A stretch of DNA of 64,000 bases from Siderastrea siderea (GCA_964030785.1 OZ034979.1:11324883-11388882); one strand, 5' to 3'; positions 41,943-51,420 are shown, counted from the first letter of the stretch. The notes: generated by a model from the letters alone, not told the origin. Numbers and translations: made by a program.

Positions 41943-42058
41943 GTCATTGGTCAGCTTATCCTACCCATATAAGGACTTGTTATCTTCCCATTGGTCAGCT
42001 TATTCAATCCAAATAAGGACCTCTTGTCTTCCCATTGGTCCGTTGTCCCTATTTAAGG
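41943..42058. promoter_or_regulatory. triplicated CCAAT/CArG module in a divergent promoter
   Basis: Three units of about 44 bp, each with an inverted CCAAT box (CATTGGTC) followed by an SRF-type core: CCATATAAGG at 41965-41974 and CCAAATAAGG at 42009-42018 are perfect CC(A/T)6GG sites; the third, CCTATTTAAGG (42048-42058), has one extra A/T and doubles as a TATA-like box 36 bp before the ATG at 42094. The module separates the GRF gene (minus) from the plus-strand pair. Confidence 0.75.
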
Positions 42059-42093
42059 AGCTCCCTTGGTCCCTGAGTTATCATTCTAAGTAG

Positions 42094-42318
42094 ATGGACT
42101 ACTACCAAGATCTCAACCGAGACGACTTTGCTTCCACCGAAGACTATTTGGCTGAACGGGTCAAACGAGGTCTAGCAGCGGGATTCACGTTCAAACAGTG
42201 CCGACAGCACCACGTCATTGATTTCGGTTTGGCCTTAGAGTTGACTCCCACGGAGATTCTAGCTATTGTAGGCCCAGACACCGGCTACGTATTTAAATGC
42301 CCCCCAACATCAACATGA
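42094..42318 (+). CDS. small unknown protein upstream of SLOG gene (74 aa)
   Basis: Not recognised. An acidic start (MDYYQDLNRDDFASTEDYLAE) followed by AAGFTFKQCRQHHVIDFGLALELTPTEILAIVG, which could be a small helical domain. It has its own TATA-like box (42050-42058). Its last 22 bases overlap the SLOG gene, which starts immediately after an in-frame TAA, so the SLOG protein would be made from the same mRNA by reinitiation, leaky scanning or a minor frameshift at the C run (42300-42305). Confidence 0.6.
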   Translation: MDYYQDLNRDDFASTEDYLAERVKRGLAAGFTFKQCRQHHVIDFGLALELTPTEILAIVGPDTGYVFKCPPTST

Positions 42319-42992
42319 TCGGAGAACAAGATCTCGGTGCCTTGGAACTGCAAGTGGGTCATGGCCATGTGGTCTACACAGGGGGAGCCAAAGGTACGGA
42401 TGCCCTCGTGGAAGAACAGGCCAAACACTTTGGGATGCAACTAGAAGTCCTGGTCCCCCCGAACCATCCTCGATCCACTTTCATCACCCCTTCTACGGTG
42501 GAAGTCCTGATGCTGGCCAACCCCCATCTTCACCAGGCGGCGGAGAAACTAGGCAAACAAATGCCCAGTCATTTTTACACCCTGCAATTGCTGCAACGCA
42601 ATTATCAAATTGCCAAAAAAGCCCATACCATCTATGCCTTTGGCATCTTGGAACCGGATCATAAACGCGTGAAAGGAGGCACTGGTTGGACTGTGCAATT
42701 GGCTATGGATCAAGGCAAACCCGTCTACCTGTTTGACATCCCCAGTCAATCATGGTACCGCTCGGACCATTACTACCAAGTCAATGAGAATGCCGCCACC
42801 CTGGTCACTGGCAGTCAATTTGTTCCTTGGGGACCTAAAAAGCCCACCCTTCATCAAAGCAGTGCTATTGTGGGATCCCGGGATGTGGACGAGAAAACCC
42901 GAGCCGAAATTCAAACCTTATTCAACCGCACCTTCTGTCTACCCGAGAACATTGATCAATTACGTATGGAACTGGAAGACTTTCATTTGTAA
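42297..42992 (+). CDS. SLOG-superfamily nucleotide-binding-like protein (231 aa)
   Basis: A Rossmann-like SLOG/DprA/YspA-type fold is suggested by VVYTGGAKGTDALVEEQAKHFG (25-46), the nucleotide-loop signature, then VLVPPNHPRS, LLQRNYQIAKKAHTIYAFG (98-116) and KGGTGWTVQLAMDQGKPVYLFD (126-147). The opening beta-strand plus loop AIVGSRD, usually first in such domains, is found instead at 190-196 near the C-terminus, so the domain looks circularly permuted. In bacteria such proteins sense or process nucleotides and pair with SLATT membrane effectors; a SLATT-like protein is encoded at 31911-32573. Function in the element is inferred. Start: ATG at 42297 directly follows an in-frame stop. Confidence 0.75.
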   Translation: MPPNINMIGEQDLGALELQVGHGHVVYTGGAKGTDALVEEQAKHFGMQLEVLVPPNHPRSTFITPSTVEVLMLANPHLHQAAEKLGKQMPSHFYTLQLLQRNYQIAKKAHTIYAFGILEPDHKRVKGGTGWTVQLAMDQGKPVYLFDIPSQSWYRSDHYYQVNENAATLVTGSQFVPWGPKKPTLHQSSAIVGSRDVDEKTRAEIQTLFNRTFCLPENIDQLRMELEDFHL

Positions 42993-43315
42993 TTTTTTAG
43001 TTTTCATTTTTCAATCTGTACATAGCTTTCTTTTTTAATTTTTTTTAGTTTTTATTTTTTCCAATTGTACATATCCATTTTTACTTTTTATTTTTTCAAA
43101 TTGTAGATAGCTTTTTTTTTTCAATTGTAAATAGACTCGCCCCACCCGCGTGGCAAAGAAGAGCAACCACCATTTGTAAAAAACATCAACTCTTCTTTTT
43201 TAATTAAAAAATTTTAAAAAACTGACAACACTGAGCACGTTCATCATAAATAGTTGCTCTTGACTCACATGCGTCTTGACTCACAATAAAAAAAATCAAC
43301 AGGAATAAAAAATGT
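42993..43315. repeat. AT-rich convergent spacer with 40-50-bp tandem units
   Basis: Four degenerate units of TTTTTAGTTTTTATTTTTTCCAATTGTACATAG type at about 42995-43135. This is followed by AAT-rich sequence containing AATAAA on the plus strand (43285 and 43305), likely the 3' end of the SLOG transcript. No gene. Confidence 0.6.
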
Positions 43316-43840
43316 TCAATGTTCTAAACAACGTCGTACACTCTCCGTGGCCTCCCTCTCCAACTGCTCCATCCGTTTATACTCCTCCCGCTGTCTCACC
43401 ACTTCCTCGTAAAAATACCGAATGGCATCCCATGCGTCGTCCTTGTGGATCCGCGGCAGGTGGTCCGCCAAGTACCCATTCAGTTCACGGAACTGGGCCA
43501 GGGTGATCGGCCACCACCTCTCCTCCATGGTGTACACCAAGCGAAAATGAATCCACGGAATGATCTGCTTCACGAGAGCTTTCTTTAACATACGATAGGT
43601 GACACTTTGCAAAGGGAGGCCATTTTCCAACTCCACGAAACAGAGCACAAACATACGAAGAAAGGCGGCCACGCGCTCCCGGGTCAGTCCCCGCCACACT
43701 TGCTCTCGTTGTTCATGCATATGTCTCGCATGGCGCTGGAGGGGCGTCAACTCCGGTCCCACTCTCCTCCTCAAACTGTCTTCTCCTTCCACGTTCACAG
43801 TACTGACTAGGGAGCCCAAGGGCCTTCTCGTTGTGGACAT
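43316..43840 (-). CDS. unknown helical protein at the right end (174 aa)
   Basis: Not recognised. The frame is open to a GTG at 43867, but the first ATG is at 43840 (MSTTRRPLGSLVS). The protein is mostly alpha-helical: LTPLQRHARHMHEQREQVWRGLTRERVAAFLRMF, a Trp/Ile-rich core (IIPWIHFRLVYTMEERWWPITL) and a C-terminal coiled helix (YEEVVRQREEYKRMEQLEREA). A TATA box TATATAAG lies at 43915-43922, next to iteron-like repeats shared with the polymerase promoter. Its position and shared repeats hint at early expression (inference). Confidence 0.65.
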   Translation of the reverse strand: MSTTRRPLGSLVSTVNVEGEDSLRRRVGPELTPLQRHARHMHEQREQVWRGLTRERVAAFLRMFVLCFVELENGLPLQSVTYRMLKKALVKQIIPWIHFRLVYTMEERWWPITLAQFRELNGYLADHLPRIHKDDAWDAIRYFYEEVVRQREEYKRMEQLEREATESVRRCLEH

Positions 43841-43914
43841 TTTTTCCCTCAACAGACAAAACTTCACTCAGCACGAACTCAAAGTTAGGAGTGACGTCCT
43901 GGGGCCTCGCTTGA

Positions 43915-43922
43915 CTTATATA
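43915..43922 (-). promoter_or_regulatory. TATA box of the right-end helical protein
   Basis: Minus-strand TATATAAG about 80 bp before the ATG at 43840. Confidence 0.65.
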
Positions 43923-43929
43923 CCCCGAT

Positions 43930-44020
43930 TCGCGCAATGCACCATGGTCTATCTAAGGAGGGGGGAGGGGGGTACCCCCACCTCTTCCCCTCCCAAAGCA
44001 TGATGGGGTCTTTCTCTCAT
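43930..44020. repeat. iteron-like block shared with the polymerase promoter
   Basis: Contains CAATGCACCATGGTCTATCTAAGGAGGGG and CCCAAAGCATGATGGGG-like sequence. These match the two unit types at 28251-28394 (TATTGTGGTCTCTCTAAGG and GAAGCATGCTGGG). It lies between two divergent TATA boxes (43915 minus, 44057 plus). Confidence 0.6.
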
Positions 44021-44056
44021 TGGTCCCTTCCCTCCCACGTGACCCTTTGATTTCTC

Positions 44057-44064
44057 TATAAAAA
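44057..44064 (+). promoter_or_regulatory. orphan TATA box without a following gene
   Basis: TATAAAAA in the same style as the element's other promoters. The next 300 bases have only very short frames (a 14-codon one at 44123-44167). Either a non-coding transcript starts here or the gene has been lost. Confidence 0.55.
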
Positions 44065-44324
44065 CCACCGTCCCATTTCATGTTTTCACACTCATCGATG
44101 ATCTGATTACTCCTTTGGTCTAATGGATCTGGTTAATCCTTTGGCCTCATGGCCCTGGTTGATCTAACATTCTTGCTTGCTTGCTTGCTTAACTGCTTCC
44201 TGGCTTGCTTGGATCTCCTACTCCAATTGGATAGCTTTGTCTAATTCCGGAGTACACCTCGTGGTGCTTAAGACCAAAATCTCTTCACTGGTCAGTCCTA
44301 GGAGTTGACCACGGGAAAGACCAC

Positions 44325-44560
44325 TGGGAACACTCATATTATCAAAAAGGAACTCATCCAAAAGGAACACTCATATTATTAAATAGGAACTCATATTATC
44401 AAAAAGGAACTCATCAAAAAGGAACACTCGTATTATCAAAAGGAACACTCATATTATCAAAAGGAACACTCATATTATTAAATAGGAACTCATATTATCA
44501 AAAGGAACACTCATCAAAAGGAACATAGGAACTCCTCCAAAAGGAACCCTTCAGCCCGCG
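44325..44560. repeat. tandem array of GGAACACTCATATTATC units
   Basis: About a dozen short units of the type AAAAGGAACACTCATATTATC or AAATAGGAACTCATATTATC, with variable length of about 15-28 bp. The motif continues sparsely to 44840. A run of T (44564-44582) follows. It is not CRISPR: there are no unique spacers. Confidence 0.75.
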
Positions 44561-44714
44561 ACCCTTTTTTTTTTTTTTTTTTCTCCAAGTTGTCCCCTCC
44601 ATTGCGGTACCATTTGTGTTGGGGATAGGTAGTCAAACTATAGTTTTTCGGTTCCCGGACAATGTGGTGACTTTTGGTCACTTGCATTTCGCGTGGTTTG
44701 GGACGCACCTTCAA
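44514..44714 (-). pseudogene. fragment of a divergent polymerase C-terminus
   Basis: The minus-strand frame reads RPKPREMQVTKSHHIVREPKNY, matching in pattern the polymerase tail NPRQNQVINSHQIVRNPTNY encoded near 24150-24190, but clearly diverged. It then degenerates into poly-lysine (the T run). It is a remnant of another Polinton or of an older duplication, placed head-to-head with the fragment at 44705-44785. Confidence 0.6.
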
Positions 44715-44785
44715 GACCTACCCCTATGGCTACCAGTGAAAGCCCCAACAAAATCGTCGACCCTCTATTGAACATTAAGGAACAT
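44705..44785 (+). repeat. inverted copy of the polymerase 3' end with internal deletion
   Basis: The plus strand GCACCTTCAAGACCTACCCC...AAAGCCCCAACAAAATCGTCGA matches the last polymerase codons and stop (24022-24072, minus strand) almost exactly, then jumps to CCCTCTATTGAACATTAAGGAAC, which matches the reverse complement of about 23832-23856. Some 150-170 bp in between are missing. Left-end sequence has thus been copied to the right end beyond the TIR. Confidence 0.8.
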
Positions 44786-45059
44786 AGGAACTCAAAGGAA
44801 TACTCATCAAAAGGAACTAATTAATAGGAACACTCATATGAACATCAGTGGTTTGGAGGAGACTTTATTGAAAGGAAATCTTTCCACAGAAACCACATGC
44901 GAGCAACATGGATTTCCACTATTTCATCGAAAACCATATCGTCTCCTCCCTTAAAACACGCAATGCTTCTGCTTCCCCTTGTGACATGGAACTCTCATCA
45001 TCTGCAAGCCATGGATTATATCATTTACATTAAAATATTTTCTTTCCAACTTATAAATG

Positions 45060-45202
45060 CCTTTTGCTTGATGTGCCATATCAAAACCATATCAAATCCA
45101 TATATGGGCCATATATGGGTCAAGGACCACCCCCGATGCTTGAATTGGGCTTGTGCCATATCAAACCCATATCAAATCCATATCTGGGCCATATATGGGT
45201 CA
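45060..45202. repeat. two tandem units next to right TIR
   Basis: GTGCCATATCAAAACCATATC... and GTGCCATATCAAACCCATATC..., each ending CATATATGGGTCA, in about 85-bp units. The first unit also contains AAGGACCACCCCC, the reverse complement of the sequence just inside the left TIR (23744-23757). This suggests the right TIR was once longer and was interrupted by this duplication. Confidence 0.65.
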
Positions 45203-45483
45203 CCCCTCTTCCCCAAACTGGACTTTGGACTTGGAGCCCGCGTTTTCTCAGTGGTTTTACTTCCCCTTGAGCCCACGATCCATTTTTCACACTCGCCAGC
45301 GGTTTCCCATTCAAAATCACGTGACTTCCGGTTGTATGAGCCCACGATCCTTTTTTTCCACCTGGTCAGCGGTTTTTTCCACCGGAAGTGATTTATGACG
45401 TCACCGGAAGTTCCTCTGGTCACGTGATCGCTCTCGACCAATCAGAAGCCAGGAAATCTGCCATACGAGCCCAATTTACTACT
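45203..45483. repeat. right terminal inverted repeat (281 bp)
   Basis: Reverse complement of 23467-23747 with one visible difference. It carries the same E-box, ETS and CRE motifs in inverse order. The frames crossing it are the same non-gene frame as on the left. Confidence 0.95.
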
Positions 45484-45489
45484 CTACAA
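45484..45489. repeat. target-site duplication, right copy
   Basis: CTACAA, identical to 23461-23466. Confidence 0.95.
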
Positions 45490-46275
45490 CATCAAATTCT
45501 ATATCGCAGATAAATTGCAGTTAGTTTACAAAAGAGATTTGAAATTGCTATTATACAATCGGTTCTAAAATATCGCCAAAAAATCGCGTCAATTACCTTT
45601 CGAATCCGAATGCCTGAGTCGACAAAAGTTCTTCTGATGGCATATTCGAGTTAAAAAGAAAAAGGTAGCACATTACATTTACTTTAAAATTGATGTCTCT
45701 CTTGATACTAAGGAGAGGTTTGCAGTGAAGCTTTTCTGATAAATAATTAAGGTATTTTAACAATTGCTATGGTTTAGTTAACACCTATATCGAGAAATTA
45801 AATGTAAAGAAGATCCTCGCAGTTGTTAACGCAACTTATGCAGTTGCGAAAAGAAAGCAACTTATCGAGAAAGGCGGGAACGTTTTAAGGCTTGAATGCA
45901 CAACGGCACAAATTGTTTTCAGAAAACAAAAACGCCTTTTTGTCTAATTGCACGGGTATTTAGCGAGGGAAAAGTCATAATAGCTATCAGGACTTGACTG
46001 TCTTAAAACTAGGCCAAGTTTGACATAAAGAAATAGAGCCTATGCAGTACTAAACAAATCTGGGATTTAAAGTCGAAAACGTCTGTCAGTCAGCAAAGGT
46101 TGTGAATCTTAAGTCCCAAATTTGGCAATTTTCGTGATGTGGAAAACAATTAAACGTGAAAAGGCAAATTTTTCTATAAGATTAAAAAAGGCAAATGTTT
46201 CTGTAAGTTTAAAAGCCTTCGCCCTTCTGGTTCGTTTGCTGGTACTGGTTTGTCGATTTTACTAAATTCTATCAA
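45490..46275. other. host intergenic DNA
   Basis: AT-rich, no supportable gene or strong repeat. Confidence 0.4.
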
Positions 46276-46755
46276 GACAATCACCTCCTCGTCATCGGCC
46301 TTTACCTTGGAAGCCCCTCGAATGCTCTCACTGAACTATGAAGCAACGCAATCACCTCCTTGCGTCATCGGCCTGTACCTTTCAAGCCCCTCGAATGCTC
46401 TGTCACTTAACTATGGAGCGAGACAATCACCTCCTCGTCCTCGGCCTGCACCTTTCAAGCCCCTCGAATGCTCTGTCACTTAACTATGGAGCGAGACAAT
46501 CACCTCCTCGTCCTCGGCCTGTACCTTTCAAGCCCCTCGAATGCTCTCACTGAACTATGAAGCAAGACAATCACCTCCTCGCCATCGGCCTGTACCTTTG
46601 AAGCCCCTCGAATGCTCTCACTGAACTATGAAGCAAGACAATCACCTCCTCGCGTCATCGGCTTTTACCTTTCAAGCCCCTCGAATGCTCTGTCACTGAA
46701 CTATGAAGCAAAAAATTCCCTTCCTCGTCATGGGCCTGTACCTTTCAAGCCCCGC
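46276..46755. repeat. 72-bp minisatellite, 6-7 units
   Basis: Units of 70-74 bp such as CAATCACCTCCTCG(T)CATCGG, then CCTTTCAAGCCCCTCGAATG and CTCTCACTGAACTATGAAGC. Starts are near 46280, 46350, 46424, 46496, 46567 and 46638. The frames here (46250-46553) are repeat-derived. Confidence 0.85.
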
Positions 46756-48429
46756 TTCTAAGTCCTTTAATCTTGCTGAAAATTTCAGAACACTAGCTTG
46801 CAATGCCCCGGAGATATCGTGCTTAAAAGTTCATTCAGTTCGAGAAATTCTGTTATTGGAGAAAAACAGTCTTAAAGATAAGGGAACGGATTCTAGACAG
46901 GTTATCCGTCGCTCATTATCCTAAAACTATTGTCAAATTCAAGTTGCCACACTAAAATACAAGCTGAACGGTAATTTGATGCAAAAACCATCGTTTCTGT
47001 AAGATTTGGGTCATGTTTTGTCGGTTAAAACTCGGACCTCAGGACTCTCTCCTCAGTCAGGTGTTTCTCCACAGTAGTACCAGATGTCATTTTACAGAGA
47101 GGCGGGGGGGGGGGGGGGTAATGTTCTTATTGAGGCTTGTTTGTGCTCATTTAATAAATGTAAACAATTGTTGCTATGGCCGTTGCTATGAAAAAAGTCG
47201 CATACTGCTGATTAGATTTCTTAAATCTCGCCGCTTTAAAGCTGGAAATCGAGTGAGATTATTTCAAGACAGCATTCCCCCAAGTGTTCAAAGTTTACAA
47301 TTTTCCCATTTAAAAAAAAGTGACTTTTGCAACCTAACATCACCTTTGATGAGTATAAGACCACCTTTAGTACGCGCGAACACTCGTAGGAATAAGTTAT
47401 TAGCTACTAACTTAAAATTTCTAAAAGCAAAAATACTGTTTCTAGTTTTCCTTTTGCTTTGGAACCAAGGAAAAATCTGAGAATAAACGACCTTGATTTT
47501 TTTCGCCAATAAAAGAAGTTTGTGAGAAAAAGCTGGATTAACAGAAGACTTAAATTAAAATTGAAGGGGTGGGGGGGGGGAGGGAGTGGGTGAGCACGTA
47601 CCTTTGCAAACGCACTGCAGATCAGACGTACTTTCAGCGATCAAGCGCTAATATTTGTTTGGTTTTATAGCCGCCATTTTGAATAAGGATAAGAGAGGAG
47701 AATGCCAGAAGCTACAAAGGGAAAAGGAGTTTTTCTTAAAATGAACTGTGGGGGGATGGGGAGGAGGGGAAAAATACGCGATTTTCTTTCTTTCACGCCC
47801 TTTTCACCCCCTCTTTCACTGCTCTCTCAATCCTCTACGTTTTGCTAATCCAAGATGATATGGCGCCCATCCGAACGGATCCAGCTTTCGCCGGGCAAAA
47901 ACAAAAAAATGTAAAAAACCTTTGGTGCAGTCAGGATGTCACGTGTTTCCTTTTTTCGCACTTCTGGATTTGCTGGCTGAAAAACGTGCATAGATTGCGA
48001 TTGTCTTCAGTTTCTAATCAATATTCATGACTTATTGAGAATTTGCCACAAACCACGTTGGCTGTGGTCGTGTGAAGATGGCTTGTTCATTGGAAGATTG
48101 GATTTTGTTTTCGAGAGAGTCTGAAGACGTCCGAAATTCCTGAAGCAAAGGGCAAAGTCTTAAAGCAAATTCATCCAAACGTGAGTACTAGTTACGCTGC
48201 AATAATGTTCCCTCAAAAAAACTTCTTCGAAAGGTAAAACGTTGCTCGGTTAAATTAGATCGTGTTTTATGAGCTAGCGTCCTTTCAATCTTGAAGGCAA
48301 CTTCAAACCTTTTCTTATTGCTTCATCTGTATCAACAAAAGCGGAACCCTTTGCTTGTAGAAGCTTCTTGAGTGTTAAAAATTGTCCTATCGTTTCATAG
48401 CATTAGACGAAACCGTTCTGTTAGTATTG
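46756..48429. other. host intergenic DNA
   Basis: No supportable gene. G runs occur at about 47103-47119 and 47570-47582. Frames at 47013-47480 and 47842-48030 have no recognisable domain or splice context. Confidence 0.4.
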
Positions 48430-50150
48430 GTCCGACCACAGGCAGCCCAAGCTAAGGTTGAGAGCTGCGCATAAATTAGACTGTTTTTTCCACGCTATGC
48501 ATAATAATGACATCGGCAACGTTTAAGAGTTTGTATGGAAATGATACAAAACGTCTCAAATTGCCACAAATCAGAAAGAGGTTTAAATAAAAAAGATTTG
48601 TCTTATTTCATTGTTTTATTGATCATTATTGGAAGGCTTCCTGGGCTGGTTTGAAGCTTTTTGGGCGAGAAATTGAGGTTTATATTTTTCATGTTTACTG
48701 AACGTTTAGAATTAATTAAAGGCAGGAAACAGTTTCACACTGCACCTTACTTGAGGTTCGATAAATTCCATCACAATAACCGAATCGCCCTACAACTTCA
48801 AAGGTGTATTCTTGGGTCTTGCGCATACCTCTGTTCTTTCTCATGGGTTCCAGATCCTATTTTAAGCCGTCGAAAATCCCTCTTAAATACGAAACTCGCC
48901 TTTCCTGGTATGCGTTTTCATTTGAAGTGTACACATGAATCATTGCGAGCCGCGTTTCGACGACAAAATGTCCCTCAGCCGGGGAGAGGCTGAGTGAGAT
49001 TGTCCACAAGCAGAAGGCGACACTGCGGAGTCCAGAGAGGTCGGTTTGAGGGAAATAGAAAACTATCGGCACGCCCGTGAAATTTAGTCGCCTCACTTGA
49101 CGCCACGAGCACGCTTTAATGTCTTCGTGCGACAATATATTAGCATAGTGATTTGTTCTGTCACATTTACCTGTTTACCGCAAAAAAATGTTGTCGAAAT
49201 TGAGAATCAGAGAGGAGGAGCAGTTTCCACCTAGAAAAAAAATTGCACCGGTTTTCAAAGGAATGGAAATTGTGGTGGGTATTTTCCACGGTCACAGCAA
49301 TATTTTTTTTTAGGGCAGACAACCCTATATATGGGAATTAAATAATGAGGTTGATTTGCGGGCAGTGAGCAGGATCACTTACGCCAAATACTCGGCATAA
49401 AATCATCGAATGGATTGACTAGAGTGCAGCAAAAGATAGTTCTTCTTTCGTCCCTAAAACAAAATTATGGTTTTCCAAGTCAAGTGAGGCGAGTGAATTT
49501 CACGGCCGTTCTAATATTTCTCTATTTCTGTAAACCGACTTCTCAGGACTCCGCAGTGTCGTGTTTGCTTGTTGACAATCTCACTCAGCCTGTCCCCGGC
49601 TGAGGGACATTTTGTCGTCGAAACGCGGCTCGCAATGATTCATGTGTGCACTTCAAATGAAAACGCATACCAGGAAGGGCGAGTTTCGTATTTAAGAGGG
49701 ATTTTCGACGGCTTAAAATAGGATCTGGAACCCATGAGAAAGAACAGAGGTATGCGCAAGACCCAAGAATGCACCTTTGAAGTTGTAGGGCGATTCGTTT
49801 ATTGTGATGGAATTTATCGAACCTCAAGTGAGGTGCAGTGTGAAATTGTTTCCTGCCTTTAATTAATTCTAAACGTTCAGTAAACATGAAAAATATAAAC
49901 CTCAATTTCTCGCCCAAAAAGCTTCAAACCAGCCCAGGAAGCCCTCAAATAATGACCAATACAACAATGAAATAAGGCAAATCTTTTTTATTTCGACTTC
50001 TTTCTGATTTGTGGCAATTTGAGACGTTTTGTATCATTTCCATACAAACTCTTAAATGTTGCCGATGTCATTATTATGCATAGCGTGGAAAAAACAGTCC
50101 AACTGTTATGCGCAGCTCTGACCTTAGCTTGGGCTGCCTGTGGTCCGACG
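48430..50150. mobile_element. 1.7-kb palindromic element, arms about 670 bp
   Basis: Left arm 48430-49100 and right arm 49479-50150 are inverted copies differing at scattered positions and small indels. Each arm encodes the same 110-residue frame (MGEKLRFIFFMFTERLELIKG..., plus at 48661-48993, minus at 49585-49917), with only a few substitutions. The spacer 49101-49478 is unique. The frame has no recognised domain, so it may be just repeat sequence. No transposase. Confidence 0.8.
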
Positions 50151-50410
50151 CGCTTACATTTAAGTCTTGTCACATTGTTACATTTGCGAGTTTTCTCTTG
50201 ATGCGTTTGAAACTTGAACACTTGAACTGATCATTTCTATTGCTTACTTTCTATTTTCAGGGACTGAAATGTCAAACTTGGAGATGCTGGAACAAAGTGG
50301 AAGAATCTGAGAGAAAAAGACAACTACAACTACAAAAGGTGAATATTAGCTGCATTGTAAAAATAATAATTTAGTTTCTTCATTGAACTAAGAGAAAAAA
50401 CCATTGCTCA

Positions 50411-51410
50411 GTGTGGCTTGATCGCGTCGATCAAGTTGAATATGAATTTAAGCTGGTGTTTTCTCTGTATTATATTTGTGTCACAGGAGTGAATTGGCCT
50501 TCAGATTTGAAAAGATTCTCGGGTGTTAGTGTTATTTCAGTGTTGTTTATGAACATTTTGAAGTCTGCCTTCAGAGAGGTTGTGCCGAGCAGAACTTGGA
50601 AGATTCCTCTTAATATAGCTATTAATCAGAAAATAATTCATTACTTTTTATATCTTCATAATAAGGGGAATGACTCTATTGTTAAACAGACCTTTTTAAT
50701 GTCGGCAGATCTTCATTCCTCTGGTAAAAATAGTTTCTACTCTAGTGTTATGAGGATGTCTGAATACTATAATTTGCCTGATTTTGACCCCAATGTCTTA
50801 AATAAATCTAAGATCAAACACTATATATAAGCCTAATACAACACAAATATATCTTACACTGGCAACATACTATTCAACACTCGAAGAAACTAGAATTTTA
50901 TAACACTTTTAAAAACGAATACACACCTTCTTGTTATCTAGAACTTACAAGCAAGTTAAATGAAAGGAAAGAATTAGTGAAATTCAGAATAGGTAACCAC
51001 AAACTAATGATTGAAACTGGTAGATATAGTCAAATCCCGAGAGTTAATAGACTTTGCCCTACTTGCGGATCTAATCAAATTGAGGATGAAATTCACTTAC
51101 TTTTTCACTGTCCTAAATACTCAATTTTTAGAGACAGGTTTTACAGGCAACTAGAGTATCACCTACCATATATAAAACGATTGTCTGCATTGGAAGCTAC
51201 CAAAGAATTAATGAATTCTGATAATTATTTTGTAAACATTCAATTGCTGAGATTCATTCTATCATGCTTAAATTTATGCGATAATTTATTATCAATTCAG
51301 ACTGATGTAACTTAATTCTTATCTCCTTATATAATTATTACATTATAAGTTCTTTTTGTTGAGTTGTATGCTTTTGCAATACTGTAATAACTTATAGTCA
51401 TGCAAATAAA
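50411..51410 (+). pseudogene. 5'-truncated LINE (non-LTR retrotransposon) ORF2 C-terminus
   Basis: Two frames, 50411-50830 and 50977-51315, form the end of a reverse-transcriptase protein. The second contains the typical zinc-knuckle-like tail LCPTCGSNQIEDEIHLLFHCPKY after VKFRIGNHKLMIETGRY. The frames are offset by a lesion between 50827 and 50977, so the copy is dead. The 3' end has AATAAA at about 51405. The RT core is absent. Confidence 0.8.
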
Positions 51411-51420
51411 GCTATTGTTC

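Larger units (their letters stand above)
23467..45483. mobile_element. complete Polinton/Maverick (adintovirus-like) element, 22,017 bp
   Basis: Boundaries are set by inverted termini starting AGTAGT and by the 6-bp duplication CTACAA on both sides. It contains the diagnostic Polinton set: protein-primed family-B polymerase, retrovirus-like integrase with chromodomain, FtsK/HerA packaging ATPase, adenovirus-type cysteine protease, and double-jelly-roll and penton-like capsid proteins. Many genes have TATA-like boxes, and most lack visible introns. One visible mismatch in 281 bp of terminal repeat and open virion genes argue for a recent insertion; the polymerase frameshift argues that this copy may not replicate on its own. 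Confidence 0.97.

Noticed and set aside
43316..43840. Bcl-2-like accessory protein suspected for the right-end helical protein
   Set aside because: Helical and in an accessory position, but no BH1/BH2 signature could be seen, so no function is assigned.
44325..44560. Array resembling a CRISPR
   Set aside because: Units are variable and contiguous, with no unique spacers, in a eukaryotic element.
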